A DNA stretch of 64,000 nt from Isoetes taiwanensis (taxonomy: Eukaryota > Streptophyta > Lycopodiopsida > Isoetales > Isoetaceae), in assembly GCA_021234155.1 (NCBI GenBank), contig JAJEKV010000064.1:2234001-2298000 (forward strand). Reading direction: 5' to 3'. The notes under the pieces were generated by a model. It was not told the origin of the DNA and made no database searches. It saw nothing but the letters and a program-made list of their open reading frames with translations. Below are positions 54,938-63,969 of the stretch, piece by piece. The first letter of the stretch is position 1. Each line of letters starts with the position of its first letter. The translations under genes were made by a program, and so were the position numbers.

Positions 54938-57900
54938 CAAGAAAAATCCTGAAGCAGGCTCCTCCCACAAGGCTGCCAAGAAGAGGAAGCCGACAAAGGA
55001 TAAGAATCAACCGAAGGATGATGCACCTACACCTTTCATGATCACTGAGGACGGTTCCTATTTCTGTAAGGACCAGCAATGGCTACTTGTAAGAGGAACT
55101 GGTGAGCCTGTGACGGCCCATTTTTTGTATCTGTACATTTGTGACACTTTTGGTAAAGAACCCAAAGAGTTGGACAGCTTCAAGAGATGTGGCAGGTTAA
55201 TAGATACTGAGCTCTTCGGTATGATTCATATTAACTGCACCACAACGACTAAGGGGGCTCAACATGTTTACTCGGTGGACCCCCATTTCTTTAAGCTCAG
55301 TCTGTCGTCTCTCGAGGACATGCAGAGTTACATTCAAGCCAGAATGAAAGCAAAAATTGTAAGTATTGTCTATGCGCGCATAGCTTGAGAATCTTTAATG
55401 TTCTTCTTGCGCTAATGGAATGTTTCTTTGCAGGATCTTGTCACCATTTTGAAGGACCTGCTATTATGCAAGGATCCTATATTAACTTCTAGTGCCTCTG
55501 TTCCTAAATTATTGAAAGATGCAATGCCCTCTGCTGCAAAACTTACCCTTTCCAAAGCAACGGGGAGCGCCACTTTGCAAGTGGTCGAAGATGAGGAAGA
55601 GGAGGAAGAAGTAGAGGAAATCGAAGAGGAGGATGTAGAGGAGGAAGAGGAGGAGCCACCTAAAAAGAAAGGAAAAAAAAATTACGACAAGGCTGGCCTG
55701 GTTACAACCACCGAGCCTCCGCTCTCAAAAGCTGCCAGGAAGGCCCTTAAGCAAGCTTTGCCGTCAGGACCGGGCACGAAGATAGCAAGCAAGGAGAAGG
55801 ACATGGCATCTAAGAAGCTCGAGGAAATCGAGCTGAGATGTCGTGTACCCGGCATCATGCATCTCTCTGTAGACTGTGTGAAGCTTGCACCTAAGGACGA
55901 GCAAGGTGTAAGACAATTGCAGGTCCGTAAAATTTACAGTGGCCACTTGACTGCACTGAAAGAAAGAATAAGAGACAGGCCGAATGCAGCAACAGCTCCT
56001 CATATTTGTATAGTTGATCCTGCCCAGTGCAATGATAAGGAGCTGTTCGTTAAGGAAGAGGACGAGAACTACATATACTATGTTTTAGGGGACACCCACA
56101 GTTTCAAGGCAAGAAGACAACTATACAAGGAAACAAAGGAGCACTGCTTCTCACAAATCTTTGCCTTTGTTTACGTGGGTGTCACTGACTCAGAGGCAAA
56201 GCTGCTTGCAATGAGCCACAACGTGGACAATGAGTATCGGATGAGTATGAGCTTCACAGATAAAATTAAATTCATGCACAAGGAATATGAACTCTTCCGT
56301 TCAGAGCACCAAGGTGAGAAAGATATTAAGGATGACCAGGCTCTGTACTTGGCCTTAAAAGAACAGTGCGCTACTGAGTGCTGCCTAACTTACTCCACCT
56401 CAGATGCCAGAGCATCTCTTGTAAAATATGATAATTATTTTCAGTTAGCTTTCCGGCATGGACGTGTAAGTATTTTCTCTCGACCTTCGCCTTTGGCTAT
56501 GCCCGCATGGCTCTTAAATTTTTTAACATGCTTGTTGTTTTCTATGTTAGGTCTGGGAGCTACAAGAAATTTTTTTTGACATGTTCTCTGATGGCACATT
56601 AAAAACTAAAGGCAAGTCAACGGATTCCAAGAGGAAAAAAAATGATCCCGCAAAGCAAAAGGATATGGGCATAATGGCCTGGCGTGAAATGCAAGGCCTA
56701 AAAAATGTTGACAAAGTTTGTGAGGTCCTGCAAAAGGTTGTTGATAAACAGTTCACTCTGGAAGAGATGCAGAGAGAATTTAAACAGTAAGCCTACATTA
56801 CACACTCACGTTTTTTCCAATGTTTGTTATTAACCTCTTGGAACGTTTGCAGCCAAAAAGATTGTGCACTCTGTCAGCAACAGTTAATGGTTCACCTCAA
56901 CTGCGACAACTGGGAGAAGGTGCGGGAATTATACCCCACGTGGTCCTCAGACGAAAAAATAAATCAATATGCCACCAACTTTACCAACTGGGTATGTCAT
57001 TTGTTTCTCCTTCTTGCTGCTTGAGTTAAGGTATTCGTTTTTGTACCTGTGCTATGCGCGCATAGCATGGGAGTGACTACCACAGGTCCCTCACTCCCAT
57101 GCTATGCGCGCATAGCACAGGAGTGAGGGAGCTGTCGTTTTGTTTCTTACAAATTTTTTCGGCTTTCAGAAAAAGAAAGACCCCATGCCACCTGGATTTT
57201 TGAACATGGTCCGGCTAGCTAAGGAGGAGCGGTCAAAGCTGAAAAAGTCTCAAGAAGCTGAGCAGAGTTTGGTGCCTTCCGAGTTTGAAAGATTTGATAT
57301 GTTTGGCCAGAATTGTCTTTATCAGGTGTATTGTGGGAATTGTGTCAAACTTGACCACACTTTGAGACCTGGCAATGCATTGCTGACATACCTTACGGTT
57401 TTAAGTTGCCTGACAGCCGTGGTGATGACTCACCATTTACGTACGCCGAGTTTGATTCTTTCTTGGGGAGGTTTATTAAGATAAACACTTCTCCGCTCTG
57501 GAGGATTGTCGTCTTCCACTCCACTAACCAGGCCGGTATGGTGCAAGCGGCTATGAAGACCCAATTGCAAAGGTTTGGTTACGAGGGCGCCATATGGTAA
57601 GTGTCTAGTTGTTTTCTCCATGCGGGCATAGCGAATACAAAAGTGTTTCCTTTCTTTGCAGGTTAAAGGCTAATATTAGGGGAGGTGGTGGTGCTAGACT
57701 TGTCAAGCGTGTGGGAGCAGATTCACATAGGCTACCATAAGCGTATCCGGGCGAAGAAGCCAAATGCACTATAACACTCTTGGCATGGATTTTCGCAATG
57801 CTTTTCAATGCTCGGTGATCTTACAAAAGCTTGCTGCACCCAGTTCACGGGGACGCATTATCAATCCCTACCGAAGCCTGGAGACTAATTAACACGCTCG

Positions 57901-58260
57901 GACATGTTCTCGCAACACGGAGATTGGGTCGTTGGACGCATTTTCAGGATCCGGCACCACGTTGGCTTGTGCATTCTGAAGGGCCGCGAATCGGCGTAGC
58001 CATTGACGTCGACGGAATCACGTAGCATACATCAAATCACGTGTGGAGTTCCTTACCACGGCTTTGGACAAAAACAGAACTTGGGATCAAGGATAAGGAT
58101 GGTGTTCCGGCCTTCTCTTGTTCAGAGCCTGTGCCTCCTCTTACCGGGAACACTGACGATCAAGCTGACTATGTTGAATTGATTCCCGTCGAAGATCCAC
58201 TTAAGGTCACACAGGTTGAAGGTCCGGGTAGTCTCGAGGGAAAATCTACAAGCTACTAAG
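54938..58260 (+). pseudogene. T2 ParB-like gene with at least five introns, 3' part decayed
   Basis: Exons with GT-AG borders are 54938-55358, 55434-56465, 56551-56786, 56853-56991, 57170-57596 (frameshift inside near 57400) and 57662 onward. The protein is Lys-rich at the start (KKRKPTKDKNQ). It then has a globular part with LIDTELFGMIHINC, an acidic run (EEEEEVEEIEEEDVEEEEEE, about 55594-55650), and a ParB/Srx-like part in the second exon: VRKIYSGHLTALKERIR, VLGDTHSFKARRQLY (the position of the ParB GxHR-type motif) and MSHNVDNEYRMSMSFTDKI. The fourth exon has CALCQQQL, perhaps metal-binding. TAA follows at 57738 and only fragments remain to 58260. Similar proteins occur in uncharacterised animal and plant repeats (from memory). 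Introns carry palindromes, so splicing signals and element binding sites coexist. Confidence 0.65.
57052..57115. repeat. 64-bp perfect hairpin with a palindrome in each arm
   Basis: The arms are 57052-57076 and 57091-57115, exact reverse complements over 25 bp, each containing CTATGCGCGCATAG followed or preceded by CATGGGAGTGA. The loop of 14 bp is 'ctaccacaggtccc'. It lies in the fourth intron (56992-57169) of the T2 plus-strand gene. Confidence 0.9.
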
Positions 58261-58396
58261 CCTAAGTCTCCTGAAGGTTCTGAATCAGATGAGGAAATAC
58301 CTGCAAAGGATGTTCCTTTGGATATTTAAAATTTCTGTTCCAAAAGTTAAACATTTTATTCTATGTGCCCTATTTTAAATGTAATATATTCCATTA

Positions 58397-58710
58397 ATGA
58401 CTGTCATGTCTATGCGCGCATAGGCTTTTCTCTTTTCAGTTGCATTTTGTTGGTCTAAAAAGTTTGTCTTTTACTTTGTCTAAAAACAAGAAAACCTGCT
58501 TGTCTTCGAAATGTGAATTTCTTTAGGCTCACTGCGTTTTTTAAATAAATTATAATTTAATAAGGACTGTCTTCTCTATGCGCGCATAGGCTTTTCTCTT
58601 TTCAGTTGCATTTTGGTGCTCCAAAAAGTGTGTTCTTACTTTGTCCAAAACCAAGAAAACCTACTTGTCTTCGAAATGTGGACTTTTTTTAGGCTCACTG
58701 CGTTTTTTGG
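58397..58710. repeat. subterminal tandem duplication in T2 (two units of about 165 bp)
   Basis: Both units have CTATGCGCGCATAG (58410-58423 and 58576-58589), then 'gcttttctcttttcagttgcattttg', 'acaagaaaacct.cttgtcttcgaaatgtg' and 'ttaggctcactgcgttttt'. They lie 100-400 bp inside the right end. Confidence 0.85.
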
Positions 58711-58783
58711 GCTTGTTTTTTTTTTTAAATGGCTAAAATGCCGAATTTACGTGTTTTTGAAAAAGGAATCTGCAATTGCACCA

Positions 58784-58817
58784 CAGGTCATTAGTGCGTT
58801 TGCTAGGTCACCTTGTT
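58784..58817 (-). repeat. right terminal inverted repeat of T2
   Basis: Reverse complement of the left TIR (one mismatch), followed directly by the TSD copy AGAT. Confidence 0.85.
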
Positions 58818-58821
58818 AGAT

Positions 58822-59138
58822 ATCTAAAAGCCTCCAAGATCATTTGTGTACATGGGAAGTTAAATGTATTACTTAGAACTTATATGGCTATAATCTATCT
58901 TTTTGAGATGCTTCTCTTTGCTGATTGTCAAATTGTTTAATTGCACTATAAGCTCATAAGATTTATTATGTTCTATAGCCATTGTGTTCTTATCCTTAAT
59001 ACTGTAAGGATGTCATGCAAATGGATGGATAGACTTTAATGGCTTAGCCTATGAAACTTTACAAACATTATTTGACTTCAATAATACTAAGGATGATATA
59101 TTTGATAAGCACATATTTGTTGATAAAGTCATTATTGC
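58822..59138. other. no gene recognised
   Basis: AT-rich flank of T2. Confidence 0.5.
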
Positions 59139-59288
59139 CATTAAATTACAAAAAATAGAATAATATGTTTAACACCCACAACGGAAGACCTCCAATTGTC
59201 TACAATATGTATTGCCATTAAATTACAAAAAGTAGCAAAATATTTTCAACACCCACAACGGAAGGCCGCCAATTGTCTACAATATGTA
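59139..59288. repeat. tandem duplication, two units of about 75 bp
   Basis: Both units contain 'attaaattacaaaaa.tag', 'caacacccacaacggaag.c..ccaattgtctacaatatgta' with few differences. Confidence 0.85.
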
Positions 59289-59559
59289 AACCCTAGACGA
59301 ACAATTCTCCATGATCATGTCCTAATTCACGTTATGTTGCATGTCCTCATGAGGATAATGACTTGGGGCCATATGAAACTTGATATAATAAACCAACCAA
59401 TCAACCCTCAATTTGGACGACTATTTCAGAGGTAATTTACTCGGAGATAATCACCATTATGAACAACAGGAACCATCCCTAACTGGTGAGTTTGCACTAG
59501 ACATTCTATTCTGCTTACAAGCTCCATTACATCTCCCATTTTGCACACCCGTGCCTAAT

Positions 59560-59588
59560 GCCCGGCATCGCCGGGCACACGTTTCTAG
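59560..59588 (+). mobile_element. Helitron-like 3' terminus 1
   Basis: The hairpin GCCCGGCATCGCCGGGC (59560-59576) is followed eight bases later by CTAG (59585-59588) and then T, the layout of Helitron 3' ends. The 5' end is not identified. Confidence 0.55.
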
Positions 59589-59883
59589 TTGTTCATAAAT
59601 ATCATGAATTGTTCTACATATAGACATGGAAATGCATTGAAAACAAAAATATGTCAAATCCAACATACAATAGACTTCGTGAATATGTAATATGTAGGCA
59701 TTATTCAATGCATATATTTAAGCTCCTCCAAGCTTAATAAATGTGAATAAACTTGATATATGAAATTAATGTATATATCATGATGAATCAAACTCAAGCT
59801 TATAGGTTTCAACTATGTCCCACAACCCCTATAAACACAAAAAAACCATATAGCACACCACTATAAACACAGACACCATATAG

Positions 59884-59909
59884 GCCAGCAACGCTGGGCT
59901 TGGTACTAG
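59884..59909 (+). mobile_element. Helitron-like 3' terminus 2
   Basis: The hairpin GCCAGCAACGCTGGGC is followed by TTGGTACTAG and T. The hairpin and the terminal bases are the same family as the minus-strand terminus at 25244-25275 (GCCCAGCAACGCTGGGC...TACTAG). It lies about 320 bp after terminus 1, so two elements are nested or abut. Confidence 0.55.
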
Positions 59910-60138
59910 TTAGCATATGACCTTATCAATGCTCTAGTTAATCATGGCCCATCAAATTTCCATTTCTACAGTTCTCATCCTGGCTCTGAGCATGAGAGAG
60001 AGCATTCGCCATGTTTGTGTCATGAATTTGATCATACTTTGTTGCCGTCTCTCATAGCCCAAGAAGCATGGCTGGCCCTGCATTCCACGTCGTTGATCTT
60101 GAATTAGTCTTTAGATGTAAGCTTGAACGACCCTTTCA

Positions 60139-60600
60139 AAAGTCACAATGCTTTTTGGTTTGTCATTTGACTAGAGCAAAGGTTGGCTTTTCCTTACTCC
60201 ATCCTACATCTCGTGATTTAATCAAATGTAAGTTTGGATACTAATTAAGCCAGCATCTGTCTAGTCTGGAAGAGACGTAACTCATTTTGCCACATTATAA
60301 TCCTCAAACTCATTCCAAATAATAAATGTCCTGCGATCAAGTTGTTCAATATGAATTGAATGCAATTGATTTAGATTTTATCGTCCATGGAGAGCAACCA
60401 ATTCCAATTAAAATTCTTTCTGCACATAATCAATGAATTGGTCCTTAAGGTAGAGAGTTTGGTGGTGCACTTGACTTGACGAAGTCTGTGTCTCGTGGAT
60501 AATAACATGGAAATATCCAGGCAGAGAATTTATTCAGTAAAAAAGAACTCTCAAAAGACTCTCAGAGACTATAAAACCAACTTGCTTGGCTTTTCCTTGC
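60139..60600 (+). repeat. duplicated PR-1 upstream region (local copy)
   Basis: Nearly identical to 27966-28455. It ends with 'agactctcagagactataaaacc', the same TATA context as the working PR-1 gene (60940-60965), but no PR-1 coding sequence follows. The unit 'tagagagtttggtggtgcacttgacttga' recurs at 28316, 60450 and 60827. This is therefore the promoter of a lost tandem PR-1 copy. Confidence 0.8.
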
Positions 60601-60845
60601 TCGTCCTACTTGACTTATTCGACGGAAGCCTTTTTGTTGTGGATTCCTATCCACAGATTTTATGCTCTATATCCCAATTGTTTTTAGAGTAGAGTAGAGT
60701 AGGTTAATGTTAGAAAATGAGCGGTAATAAGTAAGGGCAAGCATGCATCAATAGAAAGTGACAGGACCAGGACCAGGACCATGAATGTGGAGAAGTAGTC
60801 AGTCCTAATCTCATCACTTATTCACTAGAGAGTTTGGTGGTGCAC

Positions 60846-60851
60846 TTGACT
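60846..60851 (+). promoter_or_regulatory. W-box upstream of PR-1
   Basis: TTGACT, the core bound by WRKY factors that drive PR-1 genes in plants, lies 154 bp before the start codon. The duplicated upstream copy has two in a row (TTGACTTGAC, 60471-60480). The regulatory role is inferred from the family. Confidence 0.45.
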
Positions 60852-60956
60852 TGAGTCTCGTGGAAATATCCCAATTGTCTCTAGGCTAGTGGAACTAAGA
60901 TTCAGTAAAAGAGAAATCGTCCAGATAGCTAGTCCTGTTACAGAACTCTCACAGAC

Positions 60957-60963
60957 TATAAAA
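60957..60963 (+). promoter_or_regulatory. TATA box of PR-1
   Basis: TATAAAA in the context 'cacagactataaaactagc', conserved in the promoter copies at 28440, 60568 and 62180. Transcription would start near 60990, leaving a leader of only about 10-15 bases if the start codon at 61000 is used. Confidence 0.65.
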
Positions 60964-60999
60964 CTAGCAGAAAAGTATGATCACAATCATAGTTTGGAG

Positions 61000-61473
61000 A
61001 TGGCAAATATTACATGCACGCTGTTGTTGTTGTTGATCATATGTAGCAGCGCTTTTATCAGCATTCAAGCTGATGATAGCGATGATTTTCTGAATGCCCA
61101 CAATACAGAAAGGGCATCTGTGGGTGTTTCTGGATTGACATGGAGCAACGAGCTGTATAATTATGCTCTGCAATATGCGCAGAACAATTGTGGATCAAGC
61201 ATGCCAGCCCATTCTGGCGGTTCTTATGGCGAAAATTTGTTCTGGGGTACTGGCAACGATTGGAGTGCTACTGATGCAGTGAATTATTGGATTGATGAGA
61301 AGCAATACTATGATTATGATACCAACACTTGTTCTGCAACATGTGGCCACTACACCCAGGTCGTTTGGAGTAATACCCTCTACCTTGGTTGTGCTAAAGT
61401 TACCTGTGGTTATACCTTGGTTGTTTGCAGCTATTATCCTGCTGGTAACTATAACAATGAAAAACCATACTAG
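61000..61473 (+). CDS. PR1: pathogenesis-related protein 1 (CAP superfamily), intact and intronless
   Basis: 157 residues, the usual PR-1 size. Residues 1-24 (MANITCTLLLLLIICSSAFI...) form a signal peptide, with cleavage likely after Ala24, so the protein is secreted to the apoplast. The CAP domain follows: FLNAHNTERASVGVSGLTW, WSNELYNYALQYAQNNC, GENLFWG, the CAP1 signature GHYTQVVW and the CAP2 end VCSYYPAGNYNNEKPY. Six cysteines fit the three conserved disulfides. His and Glu residues of the CAP cleft (AHN, GEN, CGHYTQ) are present. PR-1 proteins bind sterols and release a C-terminal immune peptide (CAPE); here the last 11 residues fit PxGNxxxxxPY. I chose the Met at 61000 because it begins the signal peptide and follows the TATA box correctly. 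The in-frame Met at 60889 lies upstream of the TATA box. Coding sequence is clean, unlike everything around it. Confidence 0.95.
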   Translation: MANITCTLLLLLIICSSAFISIQADDSDDFLNAHNTERASVGVSGLTWSNELYNYALQYAQNNCGSSMPAHSGGSYGENLFWGTGNDWSATDAVNYWIDEKQYYDYDTNTCSATCGHYTQVVWSNTLYLGCAKVTCGYTLVVCSYYPAGNYNNEKPY

Positions 61474-61499
61474 CTTAAGGCTGTTGTACTGTACGTAGT

Positions 61500-62030
61500 A
61501 CATACATGCCGCTTGTGTGCAAGCAATAATTGACCTGAAACCTTAGTTTGTTTCAGAGCCAGATATTATAACTTATCTACTTATCATTTCTCGTATCTTG
61601 ACATTTAATTATATCTCACATGCTTATGCTTATGAAATGTAAACAAATTTCACGTATAATAGATTAAGACCATGTTCCAAGAAGTGCTTGCTTGCTACAA
61701 TCATTAAACAGCAACCATGGTTATGCCACAACTATGGTTGTGCCAAACCATTTGCCATGTTTATGCTAAGCTTATGATTTTGCTCACAGTCACTAGGCTT
61801 CACTACTGATCAGAAAACAGCAGTCCACATTGCTGATGTTGGATCAAGTCTAGAGCCTATGCAAGAAAAGAATTTCAAATAAAATTCTTTCTGCAAGAAT
61901 GAATTGGTATGATTGTCGTGGTAGCTTCTCTATTAAAGGAAGGTTTTGAATGCTTGCTACTCCAAAATTATCCTTCTAGCCATCCTACAATATACCAAAA
62001 GAGAAAGGACGTCCTAATCTGATCACTGAT
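61500..62030. other. 3' flank of PR-1, no gene
   Basis: AT-rich DNA. It contains pieces resembling the PR-1 upstream region ('aaaattctttctgca.aatgaattgg' near 61880), continuing the tandem history of the locus. Confidence 0.5.
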
Positions 62031-62033
62031 TCA

Positions 62034-62400
62034 GTCACTTGATATTGGATTTGGAAATATTTTCAAGGTAGAATACAAAGAGGAGTTATTCAGCAACTAA
62101 GAAATTGTATAGAGTGAGACAGCATAAATAGTCCTGTCAGAATTCTTCAAACAGGCAGACGTAAGTAGTCATAGAAGAATATAAAACTAGCACACTGTAG
62201 TTGTTGATCATATGTAGCTGTAGCAGTAGCAGTGCTTTTATCAGCATTCATGCCATGTCTTCTTGAATGCCCACAATACAGAAACTGAATCTTTGGGTGT
62301 TTCTGGATTCATAGGAAGCAGCGAGCTGTATATTTATGCGCTGCAACGATGAACGATTGGAGGGCAATTCGCTCTATATACTAGTGTTAGTTTGTTTCAT
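62034..62400 (+). pseudogene. PR-1 pseudogene with its promoter
   Basis: A promoter-like stretch (62034-62195) with 'agaatataaaactagcaca' is followed by a short coding relic. The DNA 'gttgttgatcatatgtagc', 'gcagtgcttttatcagcattcatgc', 'gaatgcccacaatacagaaa.tg.atct.tgggtgtttctggatt' and 'agcagcgagctgtat..ttatgc.ctgcaa' matches the PR-1 gene from its signal peptide to about residue 62. A deletion then joins it to 'aacgattggag'. It has no start codon in register, and frameshifts are present. Confidence 0.85.
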
Positions 62401-63590
62401 AACTAAAATATTATCTAACTTACCATTTCTAGTGTCTGTATAATTATGCTCTGCTTGCCAGACCATTCTGCAACGATTGGAGGTTTGATTAACAGGGACT
62501 TAACCCACACAATTGTAGTATACCTTGCATTCATGATCGGATCGGCTTGGGGAGTCAACAGCCGCCTCCGCCTAACGGCATGGTCCCCTGTTTTCACCAA
62601 CACATTTGTTTAGTACTGCACAAGTTTCCATAAGTTAAATGTATACAAATTTCCTAACATGCATAGTTATTGGCCCAGCTTTCCGGTAAAAAATTCCAAA
62701 ATGGCCAGATTTGGAATCAGAAATTGATTTCCGGCACAAACCCGCACACGGAGGAAAGGCAGAGAGGGCAAAGCAACACAAAACATCCAGATGCGTTGCC
62801 ATTCGAATTTGTGGGATGTTAATCTAATTATTATAGAATATCTCACCTGAATCCATCGATTCTATGCTCTAATCAGCCAATTTCCCAGATAAGTTTATAG
62901 GCCTCGGTTTCGTAGATAAATTTGTGGGCCTATCGAATAAGGTTATGGATTTCCAACACAATTAGTACTTTTTGCAGGGCAAATTGATGGAATTTTATGG
63001 GCAAATCCATAGATCTTTTGGCAAAGCTTCGGGTTCCTCAACCCAAAGTCATGTGTGTATCAGCCCGGATTGGGCTTAGAAGTTCACAGCATATGCCATG
63101 GGGCGAATTTGGAGCCCTTAAACGCAAGTCAAGATGGGGTCAAAACCCCCATCTTTGACTTACCCCTAACATTTTATTAAACCATTGAAAAAATATGATG
63201 CTCCACAATTAGCAGCCAAACAAAAATAATAAGCAGTGAAACTAGAGAATGATGAGCCTGGGGAGTCGAACCCCAGTAGAAGATCCCACGCTCATCCAGG
63301 CATACTAGGCATCTCAAAGGAGAGATCCCTAGTATACCTAGGGGCCGAAGCCCACTAAGAAACAAAAGAAGTTAGTATCAACATATTATTTCAATAAAGA
63401 TCCATTCCCAAACTCGGATTATACAACAGCCTCATGCAAAAGACTCAACACGTGTCAAGATCATATCTGCCAATGAAGACCAAGCTGCAACAAATTGAAC
63501 AACACATTTAGAAAATAAACAAGTTTCTCATTTATAAAAGCATAAGCAGTTCTGTCAAGCCACACAAAAACAGAAACAAGAAGATGTGAA
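62400..63590. other. no gene; possible pol III-type B box at 63256-63270 (minus)
   Basis: The minus strand at about 63255-63275 reads CTGGGGTTCGACTCCCCAGG, a tRNA T-arm-like stem and loop with a perfect B-box core (GGTTCGACTCC). There is no A box or cloverleaf that I can complete, so it is more likely a tRNA-derived SINE fragment than a tRNA gene. The rest of the stretch is AT-rich and unassigned. Confidence 0.35.
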
Positions 63591-63594
63591 CAGA

Positions 63595-63969
63595 TCAGTT
63601 CATAGGCGCGCCACTCTGTGCATGCCTAATAAGCTCATCCAGCTGGCGGATCTCTTGCACGAGCAACACCCTAGCTAGGCTCATATGAGAGCGCAGCACA
63701 TGTAACTCAGAGACAGGTACCCCCAATTGATCCCACTCCACAGCAGAAATAGCATTCTGGATTGAAGCATAAAACCCTCTAAGCTGCCGCCTGAGCAAGC
63801 GCAAGGATGCCGCAATCCTATGCGCCTCAGTTCCAACCTGGATGATGCTATTAACAAATTCCTGAGCACAAAAAACTGCCTCAGGCTCAGCCGAGAACAC
63901 AACCGGATCTGGATGTGAAGCTTCAACAGCAGAAGAAATATAGGAATCAGGCTCTATAACAGTAAGCAA
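63595..63969 (-). CDS. hypothetical ORF, 124 residues
   Basis: It starts MLTVIEPDSYISSAVEASHP and is uninterrupted to 63595. After an acidic start it appears largely helical and amphipathic (LRLLRRQLRGFYASIQNAIS, HVLRSHMSLARVLLVQEIRQ). I do not recognise a family, and no signal peptide or membrane segment is evident. The GC content is higher than its surroundings, which is compatible with real coding sequence, either a host exon or part of a mobile element that continues past the window edge. Confidence 0.4.
   Translation of the reverse strand: MLTVIEPDSYISSAVEASHPDPVVFSAEPEAVFCAQEFVNSIIQVGTEAHRIAASLRLLRRQLRGFYASIQNAISAVEWDQLGVPVSELHVLRSHMSLARVLLVQEIRQLDELIRHAQSGAPMN

Larger units (their letters stand above)
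37312..58821. mobile_element. T2: two-gene TIR DNA transposon with 4-bp TSD, split by a nested chromovirus
   Basis: The element spans 37316-58817 and is flanked by AGAT (37312-37315 and 58818-58821). The inverted ends begin AACAAGGTGACCTAGCAAA and match over about 34 bp with one mismatch. Removing the 13.2-kb retrotransposon at 41016-54177 leaves about 8.3 kb. The left arm carries a DDE-type transposase on the minus strand. The right arm carries a ParB-like gene with introns on the plus strand. The two genes are therefore divergently transcribed from the middle, where the retrotransposon landed. The palindrome CTATGCGCGCATAG is scattered through both arms and not seen outside. I cannot assign a superfamily. 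Confidence 0.85.

Noticed and set aside
60889-61000. Upstream in-frame Met giving a 194-residue PR-1
   Set aside because: It lies before the TATA box, and the added residues hide the signal peptide. The Met at 61000 gives a normal PR-1 precursor.
63240-63330. tRNA gene on the minus strand
   Set aside because: Only a T-arm/B-box-like part can be formed. No anticodon stem, D-arm or acceptor pairing was found.
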